64,000 nucleotides of DNA from Bombyx mori (Eukaryota > Arthropoda > Insecta > Lepidoptera > Bombycidae). A model generated the notes under the pieces. The model did not search any database, was not told the DNA's origin, and worked only from the letters and a program-made list of their open reading frames with translations. The stretch spans positions 4,982,501 through 5,046,500 of the forward strand of contig NC_085132.1 in NCBI RefSeq assembly GCF_030269925.1, written 5' to 3'. The translations under genes and the position numbers were made by a program. This document shows positions 31,072-42,840 of this stretch, piece by piece. Every line of letters begins with the position of its first letter. The first letter of the stretch is position 1.

Positions 31072-32461
31072 TAAGTCTCTCATGCAAGAAATTCCTTTTT
31101 TTTTTAAATGACATTCGTACATTCGTAGTAATATCCGAATATTTAAATTGTAAAATCTCAATTGCTAGAACTAAAGACGCCTTGAGTGATTTAAATCCAA
31201 CCGCAAGTATTTAGTCTTTTGATAATTAATTATGTGACGAAGATCTGTTCACGTATTAGCTCCATGCGAAGGAAGAATGGCATGCTAGCGCAACTCTGTA
31301 GTATAAATACTTTTATGGCAGAACAAGCTGTCAAGGCTGTAAGTAATGTTAGTAACTAGGACCAATGCGTGTATGGAAAAGCGTTCCGATTTTAATGGCG
31401 GGGTCAGCAATTGAGACTATCGGCTTGTTATTCAAATTGGTTAGCGTCATTTACGTGATATTATTTATGAACTTCGGTAATTACTTAACACCAGATAGGC
31501 CACAACCACGCCCGACGAATGCCAAAAATTAGCAAATTTAATTTATTATCTGACAATTGAAAGTGATTTAATTGGGATTTAGTCCAAGATTTTCGATATT
31601 GTTTACAAATAATATTACATAAAAAAAACATAAAATTGATAAAGATATTCAAAGTTTTAAAAATATTATACTTACTCTGAAAACGACAATGTATATGTAC
31701 ATAAATACGTTTTCTAAATAATGAAAACAACTTTTAAGTTACAGTAATCTTGAACAAGTTTTTTGATTGCCAGCAAACTTCATAATAGTAATTTGAAAAA
31801 AATATATATTTCGCAACACCCTGTATGTGGGATGCGAACTCCGCTTCACGGTATAAAGGATGCTGGCTGTCCAATTGGAGAGGATCGTGGGGACTGCGCA
31901 ACGATTTGTGTATCCCATACGCTACACTAATGATTGTGTTTGTCTTTAGTAATAATTTTGTTATAGGGCCTTCTAAAATGACCCGCTCTAGTCAGCGAAT
32001 CGGCATAGATATTATTTGAATATGCAAATTTTGAAAAGGGCACATGTCGCATATTTTGTCAAATACGTTTTTTTATATACCGGTAGTTTTGAAGCTTACC
32101 TACATCCATTTTATAATAATTCCAGTAATTTTCAATTCCTAATTAACACTAAAATATATCTCAAAAGTTAATATTTTAAATTTTACACTGCATTAGAAAA
32201 TAATCAGTTTTTTTTCTATTTCCTGAACATTTTATACTTTCAGAGATGTGCCCTTTTCGAAATTGCATATTCATTAGTATTCGTTCATAAATTTGTCTTA
32301 TTTCTACTATATTAACAGCAGCTAGCAACTTTACGTACGTCTGAAGACTTGGCATCGCGGGACCACGTATCGTAAGAACTCTAGCAAAATCCGTTTCGTA
32401 CTTAGGAATGATTTCGAGAAATAAACATTCCTAATCTATTTACCTATCTTACCTATTCCTA
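31072..32461. other. AT-rich DNA, no gene recognised
   Basis: Several short frames with no domain. A small Bm1-like remnant may lie near 31465-31500 (AATTACTTAACACCAGATAGG-like). 31820-32000 is less AT-rich, but I do not recognise it. Confidence 0.4.
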
Positions 32462-32712
32462 ACGGCCGTCTGGTGTAGTGGTAAGTGGCATGGTCACCAC
32501 ACAAGAGGGTCGCGGGTTCGAATCCCGCCAAGGGAAGATATTTGTTTGATAAATATAAAATGTCTTTTCCAGGGTTATGGATGTATATTATATGTATGTG
32601 TATAATAAAAATCTTACATTTATTTCCGTTATCTGGTATCTGTAACACAAGTTCTTTACGAACGTAGCACGGGACCAGTTAACGTGGTGTGATCGTTAGT
32701 GTAAATAACTAA
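32462..32712 (+). mobile_element. second tRNA-derived SINE (not Bm1)
   Basis: The head has a tRNA-like A box (TGGTGTAGTGGTAAG at about 32470) and a perfect B box (GGGTTCGAATCCC at 32513-32525). The predicted acceptor arms (GGCCGTC against AGGGAAG) do not pair, so this is not a working tRNA. The downstream body (TTTGTTTGATAAATATAAAA, CTTTTCCAGGGTTATGG) resembles a lepidopteran tRNA-headed SINE. The 3' limit near 32712 is approximate. Confidence 0.75.
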
Positions 32713-33183
32713 TACCAAACTCCAAAAAGCATACCATATACGGTAGGTATGCTATGTTATTTTGGTGTTTGCACTTAATAGTAAAAATAATCACACAAAA
32801 AATATTGTAATCTAAAAATAAAGGCAAACGTATCTTCATTATGATCAATGCCTAAATAAAATGGAAGAATGGTAATAAAAATAGTGACTGAAGTAGAATA
32901 TTGGAAATTACATGTTTGTTCGGACACATCTCGGGAGCAACTGAACAAATTTTCATCTGCTTTAGGAAGATGCATATTAATTTATAAGACAATAAAGGCT
33001 GTGCTTAACACAAGCGGGTCTTGCAAAAAAGTTGCTACTGAAAAGTTTTTAATTTTTAATTTTATTATGTTAGATGTTAAACACAACATAGCAGTTAATA
33101 TTGTGAAAACGACAGTAGCTGTTAGTCTGTTAAGATTTCACACACTCAAACCACCTCCGAAAAGATTCGCTGTTAGAATAGAT
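32713..33183. other. no recognised gene
   Basis: A 126-codon frame at 32869-33249 (+) runs on into the antisense of a LINE-C tail. The first ~100 codons show no domain. I treat it as chance, with low certainty. Confidence 0.4.
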
Positions 33184-33532
33184 TTTTTTTTCCTACCTAA
33201 GCTGAGAGCCTTGAGAGGCTATTTTAGCGTAACCTTAACTAGTAGATGAGCTCACGGAGCTCAAACCTGATGACGATGCTAACACGAAACCTAGCAAGAG
33301 CCATGCTTCACAGAATCAACCACCGGATCGGAAACGCGACCCACTAAGAAGATCCGGCGAGAAACTCAGTGGGCTGTGTCTGAGGGTTAATTTACTCGTC
33401 GAGCCCGTCGTCGCAAGCGACGGGTTCGACGAGAGCGATGACCGGTGCTTGAGGTACCTAAAAGCACCGTTAGTGGATCGGGAGGATCCGAAATGACGTG
33501 CTTGGGGCAACGTCGACTGCTTTCCATTCTGT
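33184..33532 (-). mobile_element. LINE-C 3' end
   Basis: T run at 33184, then TCCTACCTAAGCTGAGAGCC, the GATCCGGCGAGAAACTCAGT block, and the end of the coding region (GGATCCGAAATGACGTGCTT, encoding the conserved KHVISDPP on the minus strand). Confidence 0.9.
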
Positions 33533-34102
33533 CTGCAGAATCGGTAATTAGAATAGCTTGAGCTTTAGGGAAGAATATAAGCAGAAGAATATTTTTTATC
33601 CTACTTCTGAACGCAGATCACCAGTGCCACGGTCTAAGTGTCCAAGCAATACAATGTAAGGTTTATGCAAGCGGAGATTCGGACAGAGGCGTATTGTTAA
33701 AATCAAACGAAAATAGATCCGTATAGGTATCAATTAGATATCAATCATACCTTATACCAACTTAACTTCGGTTACATTAATTAAATGTTTAATTTATAAT
33801 ACCACAAATACCATTTTTAAATATCGCTCAAATACGAAGAACTTAGTTCATTGAACGCGCTGAAATTCCATATAGAACAAAGTTTAACTTTGTTAAGGAA
33901 AAGATTTTATCGTCTAATTAATAAACTTGGTCCCGCAATAAAATTTCTTAAATGTACAATCTTGTCTCACCGACACTGTTACTAGCTAATAAAATGGATT
34001 TATCTTTATTTATAATCTTATTTAGATTTTAGTATCTTATAGTATGTTTACGAGTAAACAGCCACATAAGATAGACAAAAAATTATGAATGGAGATGATT
34101 TT
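33533..34102. other. no recognised feature
   Basis: AT-rich spacer, no gene or repeat recognised. Confidence 0.5.
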
Positions 34103-34276
34103 TACTGGTGATAAGGTGTCGTGTGAGCCCGCACGGGTAGGTACCACCACCTTGCCTATTTCTGCCGTGAAGCAGTAATGCGTTTCGGTTTGAAGGGTGA
34201 AGCAGCCGTTGTACTGTAAAAACTGAGCTTTAGAACTCATGTCTTAAGGTATGTGGCGGCATTAGTAAAAAAAAAT
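34103..34276 (+). mobile_element. Bm1 SINE, 3'-shortened
   Basis: GGTGATAAGGTGTCGTGTGA through CTTAAGGTATGTGGCGGCAT then an A run. The last ~80 bp of the usual body are missing before the A run. Confidence 0.8.
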
Positions 34277-35157
34277 ATTATTTTAGTGCAAAATTTTCTT
34301 AGGGAATTTGTGCGACTCCAGTACCATAGTTAAACAATACCTACTGTTTTAAAACATTGCCTAATTTCATTCATTATTGCGACGTAAACTAATGATGTTC
34401 CCCTATGATCTAAATTCAACTATAATCACCGACACCTTAAGATTTAGAATGACTTTATCAATTAGATTTTCTATTTTGTTTTTCTTGCAAATATGAGATT
34501 AGATTCGAATGTTTTAAAAAAATTTAAAACACTAACGATAATACAAAAAATTCGACTAATCAAGGTATAAAAGTAGTGAGCCGTTTTGCCTTCGCCTATT
34601 TATAAATGGATTATAAATTATGATTTAGTTCTTAGTGCCGTCTGATATACCTAGTAGGTCTATACATACATACAGTTATCTTCTGAACATGATATAGTAG
34701 TATTAATAATACCTAAGTTCCTAATTACCTAAGTTCTAAGCTCCCGTTCGAGTTGAATAAGTCAACATGAAAAAAAATAATTACAAATTAATTAATTATT
34801 ATTATTAAATTCTTTATTTCAGATAATAATCCATAATATAAATGTTAATGCACTTGGTTTTCTCCCTAAACTATTTACGCACGATTGAATACTCAAAATC
34901 GTACGTGTTAAGGTTTATAATTATAATTTAACAGAAGTTTGAACAAAGCTAGGGTTAATGGGGTGTAGTTTAATGGTACACGTGTACTAAGTTCGTATCT
35001 GCGATTACTACTAGCTTGTCGTCAATCTCTCTCAATAAGACCAATTTGACTGAAATGAGAATGAATTAAACTTTTTGTATATAAAACAACGTACATATGT
35101 CATTTTGTTATTTTGTGAAAAGGTATGGCTGTAGGTTCATTTTTTTAAATAAACTTG
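34277..35157. other. no recognised feature
   Basis: AT-rich, no gene or repeat recognised. Confidence 0.5.
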
Positions 35158-35417
35158 TTTTACTGGTGGTAGGACCACTTGTGAGTCCGCGCGGGTGGGT
35201 ACCACCACCCTGCCTATTTCTGTCGTGAAGCAGTAATGCGTTTCGGTTTGAAAGGCGGGGCAGCCGTTGCAACTATACTTGAGACCTTAGAACTTATATC
35301 TCAAGGTGGGTAGCGCATTTACGTTGTGGATGTCTATGGGCTCCAGTAACCACTTCACACCAGGTGGGCTGTGAGCTCGTCCACCCATCTAAGCAATAAA
35401 AAAAAAATAAAAAAAAG
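35158..35417 (+). mobile_element. Bm1 SINE body and tail
   Basis: Near-consensus copy from ACTGGTGGTAGGACC to the A-rich tail at 35396-35417. No head. Confidence 0.92.
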
Positions 35418-35680
35418 TAATAATGTCCCGACGGTATTCCTTCTTTTTTTCTTACCTTTCCTAGTTATCTCGACGAGATATACTAGGTTCATCTAGCGTG
35501 TAGGCGGACTCACAAGCCTCAGTCTGGCGAATTTGCTAGTACTAGTACCTACTAGCCTTTACTTCTTATTTCTTATTAATTCTTCTTTATATTTACCTTC
35601 CATGCACAGCTTCAGCTCGCTGGTGTAGTAATAAACTACCTACAATTTCCAATCGAAATGTTTCTCAAAAAAGAAACCAT

Positions 35681-35760
35681 GATCATCATCATCAACCTAT
35701 ACCAGTCCACTGCTGGCCATAGGTCTCTGCAATTGCACGCCAAAAGAAATGCGTCCCATT
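35681..35760 (-). mobile_element. LINE tail (CAT-repeat end)
   Basis: GATCATCATCATC followed by CCAGTCCACTGCTGGCCATA. In reverse this is the common ...GCAGTGGACTGG...(GATGAT) ending of insect RTE-type LINEs. Confidence 0.65.
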
Positions 35761-36129
35761 CAATGAAAATTCAGTTGCGTCCTAATTTTTTTTTGTATCC
35801 ACGTTACCTCTCATAATAGTCCTACTGTTTTCCATAAAGGGTATTTGTCCGTCAAACATTATCCTTTTGTATACAGGGGGGGTTGTAAGTCGCACGTGAA
35901 TGATATATCGGCGACGTGCGCTCTCGTAATTGATCGTCCTTTGATGCGTTTGATAACGTCAGCTTATTAAGATTTCAGAGATTACCTCCTTTGTGGAAGT
36001 CGGAATTAAATGCGATCCGCTGATGAAATTAATTTGGTAGTATTGTAGTTAAGGAAGCTGTGTTCTCTTTTTTTGTTCGATAACGAACCAGCTGTGTATC
36101 TTGCTTTGTGTGCAATACTTAATTATCAC

Positions 36130-36560
36130 TCACGTAATTTTTTTTGTAATTATACAACGTTTTGCCAGCTTAAGCGGGCAGGTACAACCATCTTCTGGTG
36201 TTGGTCCAGTGGGGTATTCCGGAATGCTAGCGGCACAGCTTGGGGCGGCCTGACCTGCTGCAATAACGAGACGGCTTGCGTAGGTCACGCTCTGATCGGG
36301 TTCTGAGAATGAACATCTGGTGAGAAAGTTCAAAGGGAGTCGCTTAGTGAGTAGGGCCCTAACAGCCACCTTGGGCCCGAGGTCTATTCCCAACATCTAC
36401 AGCCTAAAAAATCCCACATACCCCGCGTGTCCCCTAGGCGCGGACACCTCATATGAGGTTTTCCCACCTATCCGAAAAAAAGGGTGCAAAGGGTCTCGTC
36501 TTTTCCGGCCGTGGAACACTCTTATATACTCAGCTTGGTGTTTCCATATAAACTTCTAGA
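36130..36560 (-). other. unidentified GC-richer, possibly coding repeat remnant
   Basis: An 88-codon minus-strand frame (36396-36130) and overlapping plus-strand frames lie in a GC-richer block that differs in base use from its neighbours. The minus frame has Pro/Cys-rich text (TGPTPEDGCTCPLKLAKR). I do not recognise the family. It may be a decayed retroelement ORF1 or a host exon remnant. The block fades into ordinary sequence near 36560; a further 94-codon frame lies at 36708-36992 (+). Confidence 0.3.
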
Positions 36561-37070
36561 GGTTAATAGCTTGATTGTCTTTGGCACTCAAAGTCTTTAC
36601 AACAGCCTTAAAATGAATGTTCGTCCTATATGCGTTCCTAGGCCAATTATCCGATTACGATGTTTCTGCCATGGTAATATCAACCTAAAACAGGTGGTTT
36701 TAAGAAAATGACGTTTTTCAGCGCTGATTGCCCTTGTCAGGGCCGCACGTTACAGGAATTATCGTCGTTCATGAATATGGTCAAAGACACAGTAGCATTA
36801 AAACTGATGTATTTGGTTTTTGGTACGACGATCTTAACAGGGTTGAGCAGCCAGATGCGATCCGTGGTTCTAGATTCGTTAGTAATAAAATATATTGATC
36901 TCGTCATTTTAATGAGGAATTATTACAGACAGGCCTGTCACGGTACGTTTACAGAGATTTTTCAGCCACGTCGCCAACTGACTCCAGAATGAATTCCATC
37001 CGCGATGTTTTTTAAGCTTTACGACATTTTCCTACTACACGACAATCTGCGTTCATCAAATAATTTTGTA

Positions 37071-37495
37071 CTAGTGGTCCCGCAGTAGTCAAAATTCGAC
37101 CATAATTAATTGAAATTATAAGTTAGAACATTATTATGGTTATATTGTCAATACTTCTATATTCACAGATTTCGCCAAGAATATAGACAAATAATATTAA
37201 AGATAAACAATATTAACCTATTTATAATGTTACCACAGACTTTAAGCATCAGGTAACTAAAGTTTGACAATAAACAAAGATTATTTATACATATGTGTGT
37301 GTCAAATACATGGCAGTGTGTGTAATGTTTTCTTTGTTGATTTAATGTATCTTATATGCATTATTTAAAAAATATATTAGCATTGTGCACTTCTTCTCTA
37401 TACTTTCTATAAGTGTGGGAAATCTCATACCTCTCCGTCCGCGCAATTTTCGTAAAAAGAATATAAAGTTTTTGCTTCACGTATTAATATATAGA
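37071..37495 (-). mobile_element. non-autonomous Helitron, complete
   Basis: Minus-strand copy. The CTAG end starts at 37071 (CTAGTGGTCCCGCAGTAGTC) after host A. The 5' end is GTATTAATATATAGA (to 37495), followed by T. It has small indels, and its hairpin is partly decayed (TAGTCAAAATTCGACCA). Confidence 0.85.
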
Positions 37496-37794
37496 TAACT
37501 AAACATACATCTAACATGAACTTGTTGATGTAAGTCGATTAAAACCACAAGTCCTCCGCAATAAAGGCCTTCCACTAACGCCATACATCAAGGAAGATAT
37601 CTGATCTGGACGGCGATTGATTTTCGGAAATCTAAGCCGAATAGCACCCCGATTAAGTGATTTACACCACTACACACGGACCGGACGGTCGCTAAGCGTA
37701 ATCTTTGTTTTCTTTAAGTATATTTTACCAACCATAATATTAATTGTTTTATTTTTATTGCATTAAATGGATTGGCTTAAAGCCCATTTAATGT

Positions 37795-37911
37795 TTTTTT
37801 TTTTATTGCCTTTGTAGGCAGACGAGCTTACGGCCCACCTGATGGTAAGTGGTTACCGTCGCCCATGGACTTCAGCAATGCCAGGAGCAGAGCCAAGCCG
37901 CTGCCTACCAT
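37795..37911 (-). mobile_element. LINE-B 3' tail
   Basis: T run, TTGCCTTTGTAGGCAGACGA, through GCCAAGCCGCTGCCTACC. Heavily 5'-truncated. Confidence 0.9.
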
Positions 37912-38384
37912 TACAGGTGCTCTAATATTTTCCTGAGGCGAATTCTAAATTGAGTTTCAGTTATTACGGCATTAATTTGCTGCGATTACATATCTATCTG
38001 TCTTCTGTAAAAACTGAACGAAGAAACAATAAGAAAAAAGTAAAAAATAAAACCACACTACGCTCTACCTATTACTATCCTTTAGTTACCCTTTTTCTTA
38101 TCCTTATGTTTAGTATTCTTTGGTATAGGTAGTATTAATATTTAGTTTACTATCATTTGGTTATCCTTCTTTTACACCGTATTCTGCTATTTTATTAAAT
38201 TGGTATAAAATATGAAATTAGTTAGAATATGATGAAATGTATCTGTCTATATAATATATGTATGAAATGTATCTGTCTATATATATTATAGAAATTATAA
38301 TATTTTACTTTTTGGAGTTTACTCCTTTAGAATCGATTTACATATATAGGCCCGGGGTATGAAAATTATGGGGACCAAAATCGT
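37912..38384. other. AT-rich; small direct repeat
   Basis: A short duplicated piece (ATGAAATGTATCTGTCTATA) occurs at about 38230 and 38262. No gene recognised. Confidence 0.5.
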
Positions 38385-38545
38385 ACTAGCATGTCACACG
38401 AAATGCGTTATGCGCCTGATTGGCTCCTGATTGCGTGATGCGTGCGCGCGCCAATCAGGAGCCAACGCGCGGCCGCGTTATTGCAGGTGACGCCGGGCTG
38501 CTGCGCCGGCAGTCCGCCACAAAGCCTCGTACTGATCGCGCGTTT
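38385..38545. promoter_or_regulatory. CpG-rich promoter-like island with inverted repeat
   Basis: A GC-rich, CpG-dense island in AT-rich DNA. It has a perfect 13-bp inverted repeat, TGGCTCCTGATTG (38421-38433) and CAATCAGGAGCCA (38452-38464). The loop is 18 nt. The repeat contains ATTGG/CCAAT words. Downstream is an AT-rich, stop-filled run that could be a 5' UTR. No start codon with a long frame follows. Could be a promoter or first exon of a host gene; unproven. Confidence 0.35.
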
Positions 38546-38719
38546 CTCTCATTATTGTATTTTCATATATTTGTTAGTCGTTTGTTTTGTGTCTCGTTAA
38601 TTTGTTAATAATCTGTAGTGTATCGTGTTGTCGTAATATAGAACTATTTCTCGTATTGTTTCGTTTAATTTTTTATATCCAGTAAACTCCAGTCGTGCGT
38701 CGGAGCGGACACACACACT

Positions 38720-38836
38720 TTTTTTTTTATTGCCCTTGTAGGCAGACGAGCATACGGCCCACCTGATGGTGAGTGGTTACTGTCGCCCATGGACTTCAGC
38801 AATGCCAGGGGCAGAGCCAAGCCTCGGCCTACCGAC
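38720..38836 (-). mobile_element. LINE-B 3' tail
   Basis: Ten-odd T residues then TTGCCCTTGTAGGCAGACGA, ending GAGCCAAGCCTCGGCCTACC. Inserted downstream of the CpG island. Confidence 0.9.
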
Positions 38837-39099
38837 TGGACCGACCTACTGTCATTAGTCTTCGAAACTCAAAGAAAAGTACGTAAAATATTTAATGTTT
38901 TTAATATGTGAATTATCTTTAGTTCATAGCTCATTTACAGATATGTTTTTGTAGGCACTGCTGTCTAAATCTGGACACTATATGGATTTACTTAGGTTAG
39001 TTAGTCAGATATTAGTTACTAAACAGTTTAAAAATTGTAATTAAGTTGCAATAAAAATTAACCTGTAAAAATTATATTACGGATGTTGTATTTTCTTTT

Positions 39100-39215
39100 T
39101 CTGGGATCTGTAGGTAGATAGATATGCATGAGGTCCATGCCCATGCCCATCTCATGGTAAGCAGTCGCCGTCATTTATAGACATCAGCTCAAAGAATCTC
39201 CACTTTTATGCATTC
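39100..39215 (-). mobile_element. old LINE-B-like tail
   Basis: GATCTGTAGGTAGATAGAT, CCATCTCATGGTAAGCAGTC and GCCGTCATTTATAGACATC follow the order of the LINE-B tail with many changes. Confidence 0.45.
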
Positions 39216-39270
39216 AAGGAAAATTAAATTTGTTTGCATGATCGATTCGTTTTTCAAATGTATATAAATG

Positions 39271-39534
39271 ACTAGTGGCCCGCCCCGGCTTCGCTTGGGA
39301 AGTAGCGCACGCGATGTAAAGAATTTTAGGTAATTTTTTTTACAAATTGGGTTACATTATTGGAGTTTTAGCGAGGATCCCTAATTTTTTTGAAAATATA
39401 ATAAATATAGCCTATGTCACCCGGAGATAGCGTAGCTTTCCAACAGTGAAAGAATTTTTCGATCGGTTCAGTAGTTTCGGAGCCTATTCAATACAAACAA
39501 ACAAATCTTTCCTCTTTATAATATTAGTATAGAT
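39271..39534 (+). mobile_element. ACTAGTGGCCCGCC...TAGTATAGAT repeat
   Basis: Colinear with 14964-15396 but lacking about 170 bp after the CGCTTGGGAAG start. Ends CTCTTTATAATATTAGTATAG. Confidence 0.7.
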
Positions 39535-39847
39535 TTTTAAAAAGATATTATGTTGGTCGAATTAAAGAGCTGTATTCAAACGATTTTATCGATACGAAAT
39601 CAAACGCCCTGATTGGTTCGTAACGACTCGATTATCGTATTAGAGGGAACCGACTGATTTCTTTTGGACGATTTTCGTAATCGATTATTTGTTTTTCGTA
39701 TTTAAAAAAAAAAATCGCATTTATAACGCACCATCGAAGTACTAATGAAGCGGTCCGAATATAAATGGGCCTACCGTTTTTCGTTACCTCTTGACATTAT
39801 TCTTATTTGGTAGAATTTCGTTTTTTCCTTATCGCGTACGTAGGTAA
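39535..39847. other. no recognised feature
   Basis: Contains several ATCGAT/ATCGATA words (39586-39690), but no repeat or gene that I recognise. Confidence 0.45.
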
Positions 39848-40270
39848 TCTATAATATTAAAACGTGAAGCAAAAACTTTGTATCCCTTTTTACGAAAATT
39901 GCTCGGACGGAGGACTATGAAATTTTCCACACTTATAGAGAATATAGAGAAGAAGTGCACAATGCTAATTTTTTTTTTTAAATAATGCTTAAAAGATACA
40001 TTAAATCAATAAAGAAAACATTACACACACTACATACCATGTATTTGACGCACACACGCATGCATACTATTTATTGTCAAACTTTTGTTCTTGACGTCTG
40101 TTGCCAAATTGAGATTAAATATTGTTTGTCTTTGTTAATATTTTTTATAGTGTAGTAGTCTTGGCGATATTTGTGATTATAGAAGTAAGTATAGAATACA
40201 ATCATAATAGTGTACAAACTTACAATTCCGATTAATTATAGTCGAACTTCGACTACTGCGGGACCTCTAG
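39848..40270 (+). mobile_element. non-autonomous Helitron, complete
   Basis: Starts TCTATAATATTAAAACGTG after A (39847) and ends GCGGGACCTCTAG before T (40271). Hairpin TAGTCGAA/TTCGACTA intact. Close to the copies at 1197 and 29045. Confidence 0.88.
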
Positions 40271-40477
40271 TTAAAATTAATCGAGTAAGCCGATTGTGAC
40301 GTCACGTTGTAGTCATTCAACTAGTGATCTAGAAGATGATTGTTGTACTTTGGCGGCACCTAGCTATTTGAATAAATTACTCAATTATTAAGAGTTCAAT
40401 AGACAAACAGATCCGTATTCGATTCCCGAAAATATTTAATTATTAAAATTTAGAGGTCCCATGCATTCTTTTTTTTC

Positions 40478-40612
40478 AAGGGCTCGGGGCTCAAGCCGGG
40501 AGTGTTGCTAACACTGGCCCTAGCAAGAGCAATGTTTTGCAGAATTTATCATCAGATCGGAAACGCGGCCCACTGAGAAGATCTGGCGAGAAACTCAGTG
40601 GGTTGTATCTAA
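40478..40612 (-). mobile_element. LINE-C tail fragment
   Basis: GCTCGGGGCTCAAGCCGGG through GAGAAACTCAGTGGGTTG. Truncated at both ends. Confidence 0.82.
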
Positions 40613-40770
40613 TGTTAGATGCTAATAGATTCTGACAAATAATATTACCTGAAGCGGCTCGTGAGTTCATTCATTAATTGCAATAAAAATATCTACGTAT
40701 CGAAACTAATAGGTACATTCCACTTAGAAATATATATACATAATATATTCAAGCGATAAATCTATGCAAA

Positions 40771-41036
40771 ACTAGCTGTCCCGTCCTATCCTGTCCCGTC
40801 CGCTACACTGGGCATTTAAAATTAACATTATTATTTCTCAGCCCCACAACGATTCTCTTCATTAACGCCCCCGCAACTGGTGATGGGAGTCCAACGCTCA
40901 TATAAATATTAACCTATCCATTAAGAACATGTATTTTCTACATGGATACTAAGTTTCAAGTCAATCGGATGCATGGTTCAGTAGTTATAACGGAACATCC
41001 GTAAAAACCACTGTAGATTTATATATTAGTATAGAT
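40771..41036 (+). mobile_element. ACTAGCTGTCCCG...TAGTATAGAT repeat
   Basis: Shares GGGCATTTAAAATTAACATT and GGATGCATGGTTCAGTAGTT with 44807-45055. RTE-like 3' end; class not certain. The start has a local CCTGTCCCGTC duplication. Confidence 0.72.
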
Positions 41037-41802
41037 ATAGATTAGATGACACAAATAAAACGCGAACAGAGCTCTTGCAATCATACTAAAATCACAAACC
41101 GCAGACAAATACTTTAAGCCCATTTAAAATTCGAGTATAACGAACAAAATATAATAATATACCTATACATAGGAGTTGAAAATAACAGAGGCGGCGAGAG
41201 GCAGTGAAAATTAAACAGGTTATTAGTTGAAAATTACCGAGAGTCCCCGGGCCGTAATGTCGCCGGCAATAAAGCCTGCTGGGGTTTGTGCAAACAACGA
41301 TCTAGCATGTGAACTGGAAGCCCTTAATTTTTTTTAATTTTCATCACGAACACACAACTGGTGTTCAGTGATTGCCTGATTGACATATGGGATATAAAAT
41401 AATTAGCGTTGATGCATCGGTTGTGCTACATTTCAATCCTAAAACGCGATTTTGACAATACAGAAACAGTTTTAAGATCAGGCAGTTAGATACGATACTA
41501 ACGCTCTTGTCTGTATCTTCTGTTTGATAGATAGACACTAATTATATTAGTATAATGTAAGTAATACTTCAACGATATTAGATAGGTATAGGCCATTGGA
41601 CCTGATATACTTACATTCCGATCGCTTAATGATCTCCGTCACCCATCAAAGCAATAAAAAAATTGGGACGGAAATATAGAGAAGGCTGCTTTCTGAAGGT
41701 ACCTTTGAGTGATCTAAGCCGCGACTGACAAAATTGTTATTTTACAAAATAAAAACTATTCTAAGATACTTAACAATACATAACACATTATTTTATTTGA
41801 GG
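41037..41802. other. no gene recognised; CG-richer patch at 41215-41330
   Basis: 41215-41330 (ACCGAGAGTCCCCGGGCCG, TGTCGCCGGCAATAAAGCC) differs from its surroundings and may be a conserved non-coding element. Confidence 0.35.
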
Positions 41803-42010
41803 TTGTTAAGAGAGTTTAAACTATGAATGTGGAAGGCTTTAGAGTAAGAGGTAGACCTAAGAAACAATGAATGGATTACGTGAAAGGCGATATGTGTAGC
41901 AAAGGAGTGAGAGAAGAAATGGTATATGATAGAGGAGTATGGAAAGAGAAAACATGTTACGCTGACCCTAGGTGACTGGGAGAAGGGCAGGTGAATGATG
42001 ATGATGATGA
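41803..42010 (+). pseudogene. RTE C-terminal fragment
   Basis: GTTGTTAAGAGAGTTTAAAC, AGAGTAAGAGGTAGACCTAA and GATAGAGGAGTATGGAAAG, ending with CCCTAGGTGACTGGGAGAAG and (GATGAT). The frame has a stop (AAACAATGAATGG). It is the same region as 60961-61170. Confidence 0.85.
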
Positions 42011-42743
42011 CCGCCTTATATTTGTTTACAATATTTTCTAAATGTCACGTAATAAATAGGTTTTTGACAACAATCGAGTCTCACATGAACCAAGATTCGA
42101 TTGATGAACAAACTTCACACACACTTGTGTTCTAATTTCAGATTGGAAGATTTGAATTTAGAATAGTAACGAACACAGCAAATACTAAAACATGGGTACT
42201 GTTAAAAAAAAAATAGGCTATGTTTGAATAACGTAGTCTAAGAAAGCAGTTGATTTTAGAAATAAAAATTGACTACGGGTAGATAAAAACAGATGAACGT
42301 AAATAAACTTAAAGTCAGTTCAATTTATTTTAGATCCATCGTAAATGGGAAACAGGGGGGTTGTGTGCTCTAAGCCCGGCCCAGCGGGGTCGGAAGGGGA
42401 TGGCCGGGAAAAGGGGGGGGCGGTCTTAATTACCGCCGCTTTTATAGTTTTAATGAGTTCATTTTGGACCCGGCCTAACAAGCGGCGTAATACCTATTTA
42501 AAACAATTTTGAAATTAATATCGAAGTGATGGGACACGTTTTCATCGAAAATATAAACATTAACGAAAAATTAAGAATTATTATTATAAACTATTTATAG
42601 TGCTTATTCACTGTAGCTAATGTATATGAAAATTCAAAATAATTTATCGCAATTTTTAATACTAACGTTTTCTGAAGTGAAAAAAGATTCTATTTAATTT
42701 TACTTAAATATAATCTTTTTAATTTTAATTTAATATTCTTACC
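42011..42743. other. unique sequence containing a G-rich tract
   Basis: No gene recognised. The 42350-42480 part is GC-rich and holds the G-quadruplex candidate. Confidence 0.45.
42386..42420 (+). other. G-quadruplex-forming motif
   Basis: Four G runs (42386-42389, 42396-42399, 42406-42408, 42413-42420) separated by 6, 6 and 4 bases fit the standard four-run pattern. It lies in a GC-rich island that no repeat explains. Confidence 0.6.
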
Positions 42744-42840
42744 TGAAGGGTAGGCAACGCACTGGCGTAAACGCTGGTGACCGTGGGCGGCGGTGAATCA
42801 CTTACCATCAGGTGACCCGTCTTGCTCGTTTGCCTCTTAG
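42744..42840 (+). mobile_element. LINE 3' tail, another family
   Basis: GGTGACCGTGGGCGGCGGTG, ATCACTTACCATCAGGTGAC and TTGCTCGTTTGCCTC. Similar in layout to the LINE-B tail but a separate lepidopteran family. Confidence 0.65.

Noticed and set aside
32462..32536. Looks like a tRNA gene (good A and B boxes)
   Set aside because: The 5' and 3' acceptor arms do not pair and a SINE-like body follows, so it is the head of a tRNA-derived SINE.
32869..33249. 126-codon open frame
   Set aside because: Its end runs into the antisense of a LINE-C tail and the rest has no domain.
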